From positions 806,001 to 870,000 of the forward strand of contig NZ_WBKO01000001.1 of the NCBI RefSeq assembly GCF_032842345.1: a stretch of 64,000 nt of DNA, in the 5' to 3' direction. The number at the start of each line of letters is the position of its first letter. Positions within the stretch are counted from its first letter, which is position 1. The translations under genes were made by a program, and so were the position numbers. Of the stretch, positions 9,228 through 18,090 are shown piece after piece. Under the pieces are notes generated by a model that searched no databases, had not been told where the DNA came from, and saw nothing but the letters and a program-made list of their open reading frames with translations. Source of the DNA: Methanoculleus caldifontis. Lineage in GTDB: Archaea; Halobacteriota; Methanomicrobia; Methanomicrobiales; Methanoculleaceae.

Positions 9228-9719
9228 GTGACCCGTCCCCTCCCCGCCGCCCTCGCCCTCCTCGCGGCGGCGGCGCTCGTGGCGTCGGCGGGCGGGCTCG
9301 TCGTCGCGAACGCCGACCTGACGCCGGCGGAGGTGAACCTCCTCTTCGCGATGCGGGAGTACACCCTGACCTACAACGAGTATGCCGACCGGCTGCCGGG
9401 ATGGGTGACGGGGCCGTTCGAGGACGAGAAGGTCAACCTCCACATCACCTCCCCCGACGGCGTGCTGGTCATCGGGGTCACCTTCCAGGACCGCAAGATC
9501 GTCCAGTTCGATGCAAAAGGGTGTCCCGACCCGATGGTCACGGTGACGGCCGACAACGCGACGGTCAGGGAGGTCATGACCTCCGACCGCCCCTTCGCCG
9601 TCTTCCGGTCGGCTATGAAGCACGGGACGGTCACGATCGAGGGGAATACCTTGATCGGGACGCTGCGGGCGGGAATGGTCGGGTTCGGGCTCCGGGTGAT
9701 GGATCTCCTCGGGCTGTGA
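9228..9719 (+). CDS. Membrane-anchored SCP2-like protein
   Basis: 163 residues from a GTG at 9228, preceded by GGGAGGGG. The N-terminus is a signal or anchor helix (LPAALALLAAAALVASAGG). The mature part has an SCP-2 (sterol carrier)-like pattern: VNLHITSPDGVLVIGVTF, then DPMVTVTADNATVREVM, then GTVTIEGNTLIGTLRAG near the C-terminus. In SCP2-like proteins the final helix and the DPxVTV strand line a lipid-binding pocket. An extracytoplasmic lipid- or cofactor-binding role is inference. It is monocistronic and faces away from the ABC operon. Confidence 0.65.
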   Translation: MTRPLPAALALLAAAALVASAGGLVVANADLTPAEVNLLFAMREYTLTYNEYADRLPGWVTGPFEDEKVNLHITSPDGVLVIGVTFQDRKIVQFDAKGCPDPMVTVTADNATVREVMTSDRPFAVFRSAMKHGTVTIEGNTLIGTLRAGMVGFGLRVMDLLGL

Positions 9720-9837
9720 CCTGAAAAAAAGGGTATCGATAACCGGCCGCCTTCGCGTGGATCGGCATATCCGGACGACAGACATACCCGAATCTACGCT
9801 TACTTCACCGGTCTTCCCGCCTCTGTAATGCGGGGTC

Positions 9838-10038
9838 TCAGAGCCCCACGAGGCGCATGCAGCACCCGAGCGTCAGCCCCGACATGGCCGATGTCGCCGA
9901 GAGGGCTGCGAGGACGGCGGCGTTCACCGTCGCGCCGATCCTGAGCGGAGTATAGGTCGGGTTGCGCTGCAGCCGCCGCACTGCCCTGAACGGCTTTACG
10001 GTCGCGGAAATGATGGGCTTATAGCGCCTGATCTTCAT
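9838..10038 (-). CDS. Small basic membrane protein, unknown function
   Basis: A 66-residue protein with a strongly basic N-terminus (MKIRRYKPIISATVKPFRA) followed by one hydrophobic, Ala/Ser/Leu-rich segment (NAAVLAALSATSAMSGLTLG) and a CC pair. A textbook ribosome site, GAGGAGGTG, sits 5-6 nt before the ATG, which is the main reason to believe it. I do not recognise the family. The orientation suggests an N-in single-span peptide. Confidence 0.65.
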   Translation of the reverse strand: MKIRRYKPIISATVKPFRAVRRLQRNPTYTPLRIGATVNAAVLAALSATSAMSGLTLGCCMRLVGL

Positions 10039-10210
10039 GTGAGCACCTCCTCATACCTCTTCTTGTTAAGATCGTTTTGTGTTTTGATTGTTTCCGTGAA
10101 TATTAATTCTTATGGTCCCCCGAGCCCTGAGGACGAATGCGGGAGCCCCGGGGTGGCATGGGCCTGCGCCGCGACAGGTTTATCCCCTCTCCGGGAGGAG
10201 CCTTCCAGAG

Positions 10211-10375
10211 ATGCATCGATATCTACGGACCCTCCTCTACGGCGCGCTGGCGTTTGCGGTCTATGCCGGGATCAGCTTCACCCTCGGCGGTCGGGTGAAC
10301 TGGCTCCTCGCGGCAGCGACGGCCGCCGGGGTGATGCTCGCGGTCTTCTTCATCGCTCCACGCCGGAGGCGGTGA
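10211..10375 (+). CDS. Small two-helix membrane protein, unknown function
   Basis: 54 residues: MHRYLRTLLYGALAFAVYAG followed by a second helix (NWLLAAATAAGVMLAVFFIA) and a basic tail PRRRR. GGGAGGAG lies about 10 nt before the ATG. The stop is 4 bp before the arginine deiminase start, so it is probably cotranscribed with arcA-arcC. Its function is unknown. Confidence 0.6.
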   Translation: MHRYLRTLLYGALAFAVYAGISFTLGGRVNWLLAAATAAGVMLAVFFIAPRRRR

Positions 10376-10379
10376 GGGG

Positions 10380-11678
10380 ATGGCGACGGGCGTGCGGGCG
10401 GAGTGGGAGCCGCTCCGGAAGGCGGCCGTCCACCGGCCGGGGATCGAGATGTTCTTCGGGCTGCTGGATCCCTACGGGGCTCTCTACGAGCGGGCGTTCA
10501 GCCGCTCCGGGGCCCGGCGGGAGCACGATGCCCTCGTTCGCACCCTCCGCGAGGAGTTCGGGGTCCGGGTCCTGCATCTTGAGGAGACGATCCTTGAATC
10601 CGCGGACCGCGACCCGGAGGTCCGCCGGCAACTCGTCGAGCGGGCGCACGGGACCGTCACCCTCCGGGGCGGGGCGGGCGAGGTGGCGGAGGCCCGCCGG
10701 CGCATGGAGCAGAACGCCGCGGCGCTCGATGCGCAGCACTTCTTCACCCTCCTCCTCGTCAACCCGGTCATGGACGTGGGGTTGGGACGGGCCGGCGGCG
10801 GGGCGGACGTCCATATCCTGGAGCACCAGCCGCTCGCGAACCTCTACTTCATGCGCGACCAGCAGGCGATGACCGGCCGGGGCCTCGTCGTCGGGCGGCC
10901 GGCAAAGCAGCAGCGCCTGCGCGAGCCCGAGATCACGGGGTTCCTCTGGGAGACCCTCGGCATCCCCCTCGCGGGGACAATCCGGGAGCCCGGCACGTTC
11001 GAGGGCGGCGATTTCATGCCGATGGGGGAGTTCGCCCTCGTCGGGACCGGGGACCGGACGAACGCCGAAGGGGTGCGCCAGTTCCTCGGCTTCGACCCCG
11101 TATTCGACGAAATCGGCGTCGTCCGCCAGCCTGGCCACCCGCTCATACCGAGCGACCGGCCAGACCCGATGGTCGATATGCACCTGGACACCTACTTCAA
11201 CGTCGCGGGGAGCGGGGTGGTGATCGGCTCGGAGGTCCTCCTGCGGCGGGCGCAGGTCGACGTCTACCGCCGGGCGGGCGGGGAGTACGAGCCCGCGGGC
11301 GGGACCGCGAACCTCTACGACTACGTCCGGTCGAAAGGGTTTGCCGTGATCGACCTCTCGATCCTCGAACAGCTCTCCTACGCCGCGAACATCCTCTGCG
11401 TCCGCGACGGGAGCATCCTTGCGGTGGAGGGGGAGCGGGTGATGCGGACGGTCCTCGAAAACCTGGAGCGGAAAGCCGCCCGCGACCCGCAGCGGTACGG
11501 GCGGCTCCTCCGGCACGCGGAGGAGGACTATCGCCGGATCCGGGGCGAGGGACAGTTCTTCCCGCACCGGAAGGCGTTCTACAATCACGGTATCGAGGTC
11601 GTGCCGCTCCGTCTCGAGCACCTGACGGGCGGGTACGGCGGCCCGCACTGCATGACCTGCACGCTGGAGCGGGGGTAG
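10380..11678 (+). CDS. arcA: Arginine deiminase
   Basis: 432 residues of the guanidino-group-modifying fold; it hydrolyses arginine to citrulline and ammonia. The family motifs are in order: MFFGLLDPYGALYE near the N-terminus, the FEGGDF substrate-binding block, the catalytic His region HLDTYFN, and the nucleophile Cys424 in GGPHCMTC close to the C-terminus. The length is close to the 400-420 residues usual for the family. Carbamate kinase follows 4 bp later, which supports a catabolic ADI role. The ornithine carbamoyltransferase step (arcB) is not in the window. Confidence 0.88.
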   Translation: MATGVRAEWEPLRKAAVHRPGIEMFFGLLDPYGALYERAFSRSGARREHDALVRTLREEFGVRVLHLEETILESADRDPEVRRQLVERAHGTVTLRGGAGEVAEARRRMEQNAAALDAQHFFTLLLVNPVMDVGLGRAGGGADVHILEHQPLANLYFMRDQQAMTGRGLVVGRPAKQQRLREPEITGFLWETLGIPLAGTIREPGTFEGGDFMPMGEFALVGTGDRTNAEGVRQFLGFDPVFDEIGVVRQPGHPLIPSDRPDPMVDMHLDTYFNVAGSGVVIGSEVLLRRAQVDVYRRAGGEYEPAGGTANLYDYVRSKGFAVIDLSILEQLSYAANILCVRDGSILAVEGERVMRTVLENLERKAARDPQRYGRLLRHAEEDYRRIRGEGQFFPHRKAFYNHGIEVVPLRLEHLTGGYGGPHCMTCTLERG

Positions 11679-11682
11679 CGGG

Positions 11683-12627
11683 ATGCCGGAGAAGGCCGTG
11701 GTGATCGCGCTCGGCGGCAACGCCATCCTGCAGCACCGGGAGGCCGGGACGGCAGAAGAGCAGCTTGCAAACCTCCGCCGTGCCTCCCGGCGGATCGCTG
11801 AGATCGCCCGTGACGGCTACGCGGTCGCCGTCACCCACGGGAACGGGCCCCAGGTGGGGGATATCCTTCTCCGGAACGAGATCGCGAAGGATGTCCTCCC
11901 GCCGATGCCGCTCGATGTCTGCGGAGCGGAGAGCCAGGGGATGATCGGCTACCTGCTCCAGCAGGCGCTCGGCGAGGCGCTCATCGAGACCGGGCTCGAT
12001 ATGCCGGTCGCGACGGTCCTCACCCGGACCCTTGTCGACGGCGGCGACCCGGCGTTCGAGAACCCGGAGAAGCCCATCGGCCCGACCTGCACGGCGATGC
12101 AGGCGCGGGGGATAGAGCGCGAGAAGGGCTGGCGGATGGCGCAGGTGCCGGGGCAGGGCTGCCGGCGGGTGGTCCCCTCGCCCCGCCCCCTCGCCCTCGT
12201 CGAGGGGGAGGCGATCGCCCGGCTCTTTGCCGCGGGCGTGGTCGTGATCGCCGCGGGCGGCGGGGGCGTTCCGGTGGTCAGGGAGAGCGGCGGCGCTCTG
12301 TGCGGGGTCGAGGCGGTGGTGGACAAGGACTACACCGCAGCGCTCCTCGCCCGGCTCATCGGTGCCGGAGACCTCCTCCTCCTGACCGACGTCGAGCGCG
12401 TCGCCCTGAATTACGGGCGGCCGGACCAGCAGGAGATCCGTGAGATGACGGTTGCAGAGGCGAGGCGCCACCTCGCGGCGGGGCAGTTCCCGGCCGGGAG
12501 CATGGGGCCGAAGGTTGAAGCGGCCGTCGGGTTTCTCGAGGCCGGCGGAGAGCGGGCAACCATCGCATCGCTCGATTCGGCCGCCGGAGCCCTCGCCGGA
12601 CGGGCGGGGACCCGGATCCGCTTATGA
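11683..12627 (+). CDS. arcC: Carbamate kinase
   Basis: 314 residues of the amino-acid kinase fold; it converts carbamoyl phosphate and ADP to ATP plus carbamate. Diagnostic blocks are VIALGGNAIL at the N-terminus, VTHGNGPQVG, the carbamate-kinase-specific PEKPIGPTC stretch, VVIAAGGGGVPVV, and KVEAAVGFLEAGG near the C-terminus. It is 4 bp from arcA, so the two form one unit yielding one ATP per arginine. Anabolic carbamoyl phosphate formation is an alternative, as carbamate-kinase-fold enzymes work in that direction in some archaea. Confidence 0.9.
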   Translation: MPEKAVVIALGGNAILQHREAGTAEEQLANLRRASRRIAEIARDGYAVAVTHGNGPQVGDILLRNEIAKDVLPPMPLDVCGAESQGMIGYLLQQALGEALIETGLDMPVATVLTRTLVDGGDPAFENPEKPIGPTCTAMQARGIEREKGWRMAQVPGQGCRRVVPSPRPLALVEGEAIARLFAAGVVVIAAGGGGVPVVRESGGALCGVEAVVDKDYTAALLARLIGAGDLLLLTDVERVALNYGRPDQQEIREMTVAEARRHLAAGQFPAGSMGPKVEAAVGFLEAGGERATIASLDSAAGALAGRAGTRIRL

Positions 12628-12647
12628 CCGCCTCCCCACCCCAAGCA

Positions 12648-12658
12648 TTATATAGTGT
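12648..12658 (+). promoter_or_regulatory. TATA box for the DUF5518-like gene
   Basis: ATTATATAGTG lies about 35 bp before the ATG at 12689, giving a short leader that contains the GGTGAAGGA ribosome site. Confidence 0.55.
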
Positions 12659-12688
12659 ATCCCCGAATTCCCGGCGGTGAAGGAAGAT

Positions 12689-13027
12689 ATGGCGGATAAC
12701 TTCTGGACGGGCGTCCTCGTCGGGTGGCTCGTGGGACTCATTCTCGGTTTCCTCCTGCCGGTGATCGGGCCGCTGGTCGGCGGGTTCGTCGCAGGATGGA
12801 TGTCGGGGCGCGGGATCGCGAACGGTGCAAAGGCCGGGCTGTTTGCCGGCATCCTCGGTGCCATCGTCATCGCGGCGCTCCTCCTCATCGGCGGCACGGT
12901 GCTTCTCGGGGCGTTCGGATTCATCGCCGGCCTCGGCACGTCGCTCGTCATCATCGTGGCGGCGTTCGTCTACCAGGGGCTTCTCTCCCTGATCGGCGGC
13001 GTCATCGCCGGCGCGATCCGGCGGTAA
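12689..13027 (+). CDS. Small Gly-rich membrane protein (DUF5518-like)
   Basis: 112 residues with three to four hydrophobic helices rich in Gly/Ala/Leu: GVLVGWLVGLILGFLLPVIG, VGGFVAGWMSGRG, ILGAIVIAALLLIGGTVLL and a C-terminal helix. It resembles the DUF5518 family common in methanogens and halophiles, of unknown function. The ATG at 12689 fits the ribosome site better than the GTG at 12677. A paralogous-looking gene follows at 13080. Confidence 0.75.
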   Translation: MADNFWTGVLVGWLVGLILGFLLPVIGPLVGGFVAGWMSGRGIANGAKAGLFAGILGAIVIAALLLIGGTVLLGAFGFIAGLGTSLVIIVAAFVYQGLLSLIGGVIAGAIRR

Positions 13028-13079
13028 TCAGCAGGCTGACCACGGGGAGGACTCCCCTCCCCGAAGACGGAGGCAGGAA

Positions 13080-13454
13080 TTGGCAGAAGGCGGGGGTTCA
13101 TACTGGGTCTCGGCGCTCGTGGGGTTCTTCTTCATGCTCTTCGTGAGCCCGTTCTTTCCCGTAGCCGGCCCGATCCTCGGGGGGATCGTCGGCGGCTACC
13201 TCGGCCCTCCCGGTGCGGTCAGGGGCGCGCTCGCCGGGCTTCTCGACGGCCTCGTCGTCGCCGCGATCTTCTCGGTCGTCGCCGTCGTCGGCGGGACGGC
13301 GCTCCTCGGCCCGCTCGGCACCCTGCTCGGCCTCGGAGTCTCTGTTCTCCTCTTTGCCCTCGCCCTCTACTTCGGGATCCTCGGTGCAATCGGCGGCGCC
13401 GTCGGCGGGGCGCTCAAGGCGTGGACGACCGGGCGCCGGCGGATCAGGGGATGA
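13080..13454 (+). CDS. Small Gly-rich membrane protein, paralogue of its upstream neighbour
   Basis: 124 residues from a TTG start that is preceded by GGAGG at proper spacing. It has several hydrophobic helices (WVSALVGFFFMLFVSPFFPV, GPILGGIVGGYLGPPGA, VVAAIFSVVAVVGGTALLG) and a basic tail. Its layout (pore-like GGIVGG/GGFVAG motif, an Ala/Gly helix, a basic end) parallels the preceding 112-residue protein, suggesting a duplicated pair. The 3' end overlaps the convergent MFS gene by 11 bp. The function is unknown. Confidence 0.7.
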   Translation: MAEGGGSYWVSALVGFFFMLFVSPFFPVAGPILGGIVGGYLGPPGAVRGALAGLLDGLVVAAIFSVVAVVGGTALLGPLGTLLGLGVSVLLFALALYFGILGAIGGAVGGALKAWTTGRRRIRG

Positions 13455-14664
13455 GGTTGCCGATACCTTCCTGGAGGCGCATCGCGATCCGGCAGCGGTA
13501 CATCCAGAGGTAGGCGGCGACCGCCGCGGTCTCGATGATGACGACATACGCGACGATATGGCCCAGCGATACGTCATAGAGGACTCCCATCACGGCGCTC
13601 CCCACGAACCACGCCGTCCCGAAGACCGCGCTCACGGTACCGTAGACCTGTCCCCTCAGGTTCGCCGCCGTGGACTCCGCTATCGATGCCCGGAGAACTG
13701 TCTCGAAGATCCCGATCCCGGCCCCCCAGATGAGCGACCCGGCAAGCGCGAGACCCGGAGTGAGCGAGAAGGCGAGCAGGACCGTCACGGTGCTGAGAAC
13801 CGGGATGGCAAGGAGCGTGTGAGTGCCGACGCGATCGAAGATCCGCCCGACGAGGAGCGCCACGACGACCGAGACCACCATCGCCGCGGCGTAGAAGAGG
13901 GGGATGGCGGCATCGGGAATGATCGATTGGGCCTTTAAGTGGAAGGAGATGAGCGGAAAGTTCGCGAACCCGGCCATGCCGAGGAAGATGAACGTGGCAT
14001 ACGGCATGATCCCGGGCAGATCGCTGCCGGTCTCCCGGTCTCCCCCGTCCGCCTCCAGGTGCCCCGGCTTCGGCACGACGGAGCGGGCAAAGAGAAGCAT
14101 CATCGCAAGACCGACGAGCGGGATCCCGAGCAGAAGAAACCCCGGAGCGTAGCCGCCGGTGAGGGCGAGGGCGGCGACCATGACCAGCGGCCCGATGACC
14201 GCGCCGATCTGGTCGAGCGCCTTGTGGATCCCGAACCCCCACCCTCTCCCCACGGACGTCGTCGCGTGGGAGAGGATCGTGTCCCGTGCCGGTGTCCGGA
14301 TGGCCTTTCCTACCCGTTCGGCGATGATGAGCAGGGCTGCGGACTCCCAGCGCCCGGCGACGGCGAGGACCGGGATCGTGACGAGCAGGCCGTAGCCGGC
14401 CATCGCCACCTTCCAGTAACTGCGGCTCTGGTCGACGTAGACGCCGGTAGCGGATCGCAGTGCATACCCGATGAACTCGCCGAACCCGGCGACCAGCCCG
14501 ACCACGGCTGCGCCCCCCCCGAGGAGGAGGATGTAGGGGCCGGTGACGCTCCGGGCGCCGTTCGAGACCAGGCTCCCGAGAAGGCTTACCGCGCCGAGGA
14601 GGAGGATGAGCCGGACCGAGAGGTCGCGGACCTCCTCCGGGTCGTCCGGGAGATCGTCGGGCAT
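13444..14664 (-). CDS. Major facilitator superfamily transporter
   Basis: A 406-residue, about 12-TM carrier. The loop 2-3 region reads AERVGKAIRTPARDTILSHA, a pattern seen in MFS proteins annotated as MFS_1 or bicyclomycin-like exporters. The central cytoplasmic loop is charged and low-complexity (about residues 190-210). TM segments are hydrophobic throughout, with an amphipathic end. The substrate is not evident. It is monocistronic, divergent from the next MFS gene with only 36 bp between starts, and convergent on the DUF5518-like pair. Confidence 0.85.
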   Translation of the reverse strand: MPDDLPDDPEEVRDLSVRLILLLGAVSLLGSLVSNGARSVTGPYILLLGGGAAVVGLVAGFGEFIGYALRSATGVYVDQSRSYWKVAMAGYGLLVTIPVLAVAGRWESAALLIIAERVGKAIRTPARDTILSHATTSVGRGWGFGIHKALDQIGAVIGPLVMVAALALTGGYAPGFLLLGIPLVGLAMMLLFARSVVPKPGHLEADGGDRETGSDLPGIMPYATFIFLGMAGFANFPLISFHLKAQSIIPDAAIPLFYAAAMVVSVVVALLVGRIFDRVGTHTLLAIPVLSTVTVLLAFSLTPGLALAGSLIWGAGIGIFETVLRASIAESTAANLRGQVYGTVSAVFGTAWFVGSAVMGVLYDVSLGHIVAYVVIIETAAVAAYLWMYRCRIAMRLQEGIGNLIP

Positions 14665-14692
14665 GCTTCCTCCGGTCTAGTGGGGTGCCTCG

Positions 14693-14700
14693 TATAAAAG
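14693..14700 (+). promoter_or_regulatory. Candidate TATA box between divergent MFS genes
   Basis: TATAAAAG lies directly in front of the in-frame GTG at 14701. A transcript starting about 25 bp downstream would exclude that GTG, so the start of the following gene is uncertain. Confidence 0.45.
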
Positions 14701-16200
14701 GTGCTCCACGCACGGCAGCAGTGCCCTTATCTCTCTCTGCCGCCCATACTCCATATCTCCGGGGCGGGGATCGGACTCTACGGGAGGCGTGAAGGGACGA
14801 CAGCGGAACAGGACGGGGCTCAATCCTACTCGCGGCGGTTCATCCTGATACTGGTCACGATCGTGACGTTCTTGAACCCGTTCACGGGCTCGGCGATCAA
14901 CCTGGCGCTCCCCGCCATCGGGACCGAGTTCTTCGCGGACGCCGCCGCGCTCGCCTGGGTCTCGAGCGCCTACCTCCTCGCCTCGGTCATCTTCCTCCTC
15001 CCGGCAGGGCGGCTCGGCGACTCCCGGGGGAGGGTCACCGTCTTCCTCGCCGGTGTCGTGGTCTACACCGTCGGGTCCCTTCTGTCCATCTTCACGCCCT
15101 CGATCGAGATGCTCCTCGTCTTCCGCTTCATCCAGGGCACCGGCGGGGCCATGATCTACGCAAACAGCGTGGCCCTGATCACCAACCTCTACCCGCCGGG
15201 CGAGCGGGGCTACGCGATCGGGCTGAATACGACGGCGGTCTACGCCGGGCTCTCGCTCGGCCCGTTCCTCGGCGGCGCCCTGACCCAGTTCCTCGGCTGG
15301 CGGAGCATCTTCATCGTGACCGCGCTCCTCGCCGTCCCGGCGCTCTTCTACGCGAAGAGATTCCCGGCGTTCTTGAACGAGCGGCAGCGCGAGCGGTTCG
15401 ACATCCCCGGCCTGGTCCTCTCCTCGGCGCTGATCCTCTGCCTCTTCCTGGGCCTGGCCTCGGCGGCAACGCCTGTCGGGGTGACGCTTCTCGCGGCGGC
15501 GATCGTCCTCGGCGCGGCCTTCTTCCGGGTAGAGCGGCGGCAGTCCTGCCCCCTCCTCCCGGTCTCGCTCATCACCTCGAACCGGGTCTTTGCCGCCTCG
15601 AACGCCGCCGCCCTGATCAACTACAGCGCCACGTTCGCGATCGGGTTCCTCCTCTCCCTCTACCTCCAGTACATCCGGGGCTACGAGCCGGTCGCTGCCG
15701 GCACTCTCCTCCTGGTCCAGCCGATCGTCCAGGTCTTCGTCGCCCCGGTGGCGGGCCGCCTGGCCGACCGCGTCCAGCCCGGCCACGTCGCCTCGGTGGG
15801 GATGGGGATCTCGGCCGTCGGGCTCTTCGGCCTCGCCCTTCTCTCGGAGACGACGCCGGTCGCCGCGATCCTCGCTCTCCTGGTCCTCCTGGGCGTGGGG
15901 CTCGGCCTCTTCTCGTCCCCGAACACCACGGCCATCATGGGCTGCGTCGAGAAGAGGTTCTACGGGAGCGCATCGGCGATGACGGCGATGATGCGGTCGA
16001 TGGGGATGATGCTCAGCATGGGGGCGGTCCTCGTCGTCTTTGCGGTCATCATGGGCTCGACCACCGTGACGCCGGCGATATTCCCGGAATTTCTCCTGAG
16101 CGTGCGGCTGCTCTTCCTCGCCTTCGGGATCCTCTCGGTCTTCGGGGTCGTCCTCTCGCTCAGAAGGAACAGATGCCGCTCGGTTCTGCTTGAATCGTGA
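14701..16200 (+). CDS. DHA2-type MFS drug exporter, 14 TM
   Basis: 499 residues from GTG 14701. The recognisable protein begins at about residue 45 with RRFILILVTIVTFLNPFTG. Family features are NLALPAIGTEF in TM1, AWVSSAYLLASVIFLLPAGR, LGDSRGRVTVF (motif A, loop 2-3), FIQGTGGAMI and the motif-C-like stretch GLNTTAVYAGLSLGPFLGG. About 14 TM helices place it with DHA2 (EmrB/QacA-like) proton antiporters. No in-frame ATG, GTG or TTG lies between 14701 and TM1, and the GTG sits against a TATA box. The true start may therefore be a rarer codon, or a different promoter is used. Confidence 0.85.
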   Translation: MLHARQQCPYLSLPPILHISGAGIGLYGRREGTTAEQDGAQSYSRRFILILVTIVTFLNPFTGSAINLALPAIGTEFFADAAALAWVSSAYLLASVIFLLPAGRLGDSRGRVTVFLAGVVVYTVGSLLSIFTPSIEMLLVFRFIQGTGGAMIYANSVALITNLYPPGERGYAIGLNTTAVYAGLSLGPFLGGALTQFLGWRSIFIVTALLAVPALFYAKRFPAFLNERQRERFDIPGLVLSSALILCLFLGLASAATPVGVTLLAAAIVLGAAFFRVERRQSCPLLPVSLITSNRVFAASNAAALINYSATFAIGFLLSLYLQYIRGYEPVAAGTLLLVQPIVQVFVAPVAGRLADRVQPGHVASVGMGISAVGLFGLALLSETTPVAAILALLVLLGVGLGLFSSPNTTAIMGCVEKRFYGSASAMTAMMRSMGMMLSMGAVLVVFAVIMGSTTVTPAIFPEFLLSVRLLFLAFGILSVFGVVLSLRRNRCRSVLLES

Positions 16201-16265
16201 AACCGGGCTCCCTGGATCGGAAGCTAAGCGTTAAAGCGCCGGGCATCCTGTGATCTCATTATCGG

Positions 16266-17846
16266 ATGGACCTCGTCATCGGGAGGGCCGGCGACCGGGA
16301 GATCGCCGTCGATGCCCAGGAGCTGGTCACGGGACGGACCTGCATCATCGCGCAGTCGGGTGCCGGGAAGAGCTGGGGCATTGCGGTCCTCTGCGAGCGG
16401 CTCCTCGAGGCTGGGGTGGGGTTCTGTCTCATCGACACGGAGGGAGAGTACTTCTCGCTCAAAGACCGGTTCTCCCTTCTCTGGATCGGCACCGGCGCGG
16501 GGTGCGACGCGGATATCCGGCAGACGAACCTCATAGACCTGATGCAGGACGCGATCTGCTCGCGGACGGCGGTGCTCTTCGACGTCTCGGAGGCCGCGGA
16601 TATGCGGGGAGAGGCGGCACGGCTTGCCGGGATCCTCTACGACCTTGAGAGCCGTCTGAAGCAGCCGTATCTCCTGATCGTCGAGGAGGCGGACAAGTTC
16701 ATCCCGCAGTCGGGGGAGTCCGTCGCAGAGATCGAGGAGATCTCCCGCCGGGGGCGCAAACGCGGGCTCGGCCTCCTGGTCGCGACCCAGCGGCCGTCGC
16801 TCGTGACAAAGAATATTCTGTCACAGTGCAACAACCAGATCCTCGGGAGACTCTCGATCGAGAACGACTTGAGGGCCGTCGCCCTCTTCTTTGCGTCCAG
16901 AAAAGAAGCCGCCGAACTCGCGGAGCTCGAGCCCGGCGAGTTCTTCGTGATGGGCGGGCTTGCCCGGGAGCAGGTGAGGATGCGCTTTGGCGCCCGGCTC
17001 TGCGAGCACCGGGGACTGACCCCCCGCCTTGATGCCGGGGAGCCGGCCGTGCCCGGACCGTGCGCCGGCTCCCGGAAGCCTCCCTCCTCCATGGGTTCTG
17101 TCCCGGTAGATGCCCCGTGCGGGGATGCCGTGGTCCCGGTCCTCATCAGGGAAGAGGCGCTCGATATTGCGATGGGGAAACGGAAACGCCGGTTCCTGGT
17201 CCTCGAACCTGAAGAGCGGATCGTCTCGGCCGACCGGGCCTACCGGCCTCTCCACCGCCTGGAGGTCCGCTATGTCGGCGGGCTCATCCGGAAGACGACC
17301 CGGACGGCATCGTTCGTCGTCGACGGCGAGACGGGCTGCATCGTCGAGGTTGACCGGGGGCTGAAGGTCCGGCCGGGGTTCTCGGAACTCCTGGGGCTCG
17401 ATGAGGCCGCGGTGAGGATCGTATCGGGGCTTGCGAACGGCGGCTCGACGCTGACCGAGATCGAGGCCGGAACCCGCCTCCCCCCCGGTGTGGTGAAGAA
17501 GGCGGTGAAAAGCCTCAAGATGGCGAAGCTCGTCACGGAGATGAAGACGGTGGGCGAAACACTGGTCTACGTCCCCCTCCTCTCGGCGGAGGCCCCGGCG
17601 CTCTCCGCCCTCCGACCGGGGGCGGATCTCCCGATGGAGCCGCTCCGGGAGAACCCCCCGGCGCCGAGGGTCACGGAGGCCTCGCTCCGGACCGTCCTGA
17701 AGGGGCTTGAGCCGACGGCGGAGATCGTCGGTTTTCGGACGTTTTACTACCCGGTCTACCTGGTCCGGTTCGCGTCGGAGCGTGGGAGCCGCTCGCTCGT
17801 CCTCGACGGCTGCACGGGAAAGGAGCTCCGTTTCCCGATTCCCTGA
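16266..17846 (+). CDS. HerA/DUF87-like P-loop ATPase
   Basis: 526 residues. The N-terminal about 260 residues are a HerA/FtsK-like ATPase with Walker A IIAQSGAGKSW (residues 28-37), Walker B YLLIVEEADKFIP, and the sensor-type ATQRPSLVTKNILSQCNNQI motif of DUF87 proteins. A variable Pro-rich linker follows at about 270-300. The C-terminal half has a repeated beta module (AYRPLHRLEVRYVGG and FRTFYYPVYLVRF), flanking a winged-helix-like GSTLTEIEAGTRLPPGVVKK. Canonical HerA works with NurA in end resection, but no nurA is adjacent. The accessory C-terminus suggests a different role, perhaps DNA translocation with a bound partner (inference). Confidence 0.8.
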   Translation: MDLVIGRAGDREIAVDAQELVTGRTCIIAQSGAGKSWGIAVLCERLLEAGVGFCLIDTEGEYFSLKDRFSLLWIGTGAGCDADIRQTNLIDLMQDAICSRTAVLFDVSEAADMRGEAARLAGILYDLESRLKQPYLLIVEEADKFIPQSGESVAEIEEISRRGRKRGLGLLVATQRPSLVTKNILSQCNNQILGRLSIENDLRAVALFFASRKEAAELAELEPGEFFVMGGLAREQVRMRFGARLCEHRGLTPRLDAGEPAVPGPCAGSRKPPSSMGSVPVDAPCGDAVVPVLIREEALDIAMGKRKRRFLVLEPEERIVSADRAYRPLHRLEVRYVGGLIRKTTRTASFVVDGETGCIVEVDRGLKVRPGFSELLGLDEAAVRIVSGLANGGSTLTEIEAGTRLPPGVVKKAVKSLKMAKLVTEMKTVGETLVYVPLLSAEAPALSALRPGADLPMEPLRENPPAPRVTEASLRTVLKGLEPTAEIVGFRTFYYPVYLVRFASERGSRSLVLDGCTGKELRFPIP

Positions 17847-17931
17847 CCGGAGCGCTTATCCTATCCGAAGTCAACGATCAGTCTACGCCCCCGCCGGCCG
17901 CGGGCCGGGAGGGGAAGAAGGTGAATGACTG

Positions 17932-18090
17932 ATGGATTCATACCGGTGCAATCTCTGCGGCTACGTCTATAATCCCGCGATCGGCGACTCCGCCCACGGC
18001 GTCGCGGCGAACACGGCCTTCGAAGACCTCCCGGACACCTGGCGGTGCCCCCGGTGCGGTGCGCCGAAGAGCCGGTTTACGAAGCTCTGA
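17932..18090 (+). CDS. Rubredoxin
   Basis: 52 residues with the two knuckles YRCNLCGYVYNP and WRCPRCGAPKSRF, giving the four Cys that bind one iron. The intervening FEDLPDTW is typical of rubredoxin. GGTGA lies about 8 nt before the ATG. It is a small electron carrier, commonly paired in methanogens with oxygen-detoxifying flavoproteins or rubrerythrin. No such partner is adjacent. It is downstream of the HerA-like gene by 85 bp. Confidence 0.93.
   Translation: MDSYRCNLCGYVYNPAIGDSAHGVAANTAFEDLPDTWRCPRCGAPKSRFTKL

Noticed and set aside
10350-11726. A 458-codon minus-strand frame across arginine deiminase
   Set aside because: It is the shadow of arcA; the plus strand carries the catalytic motifs and coupling to arcC.
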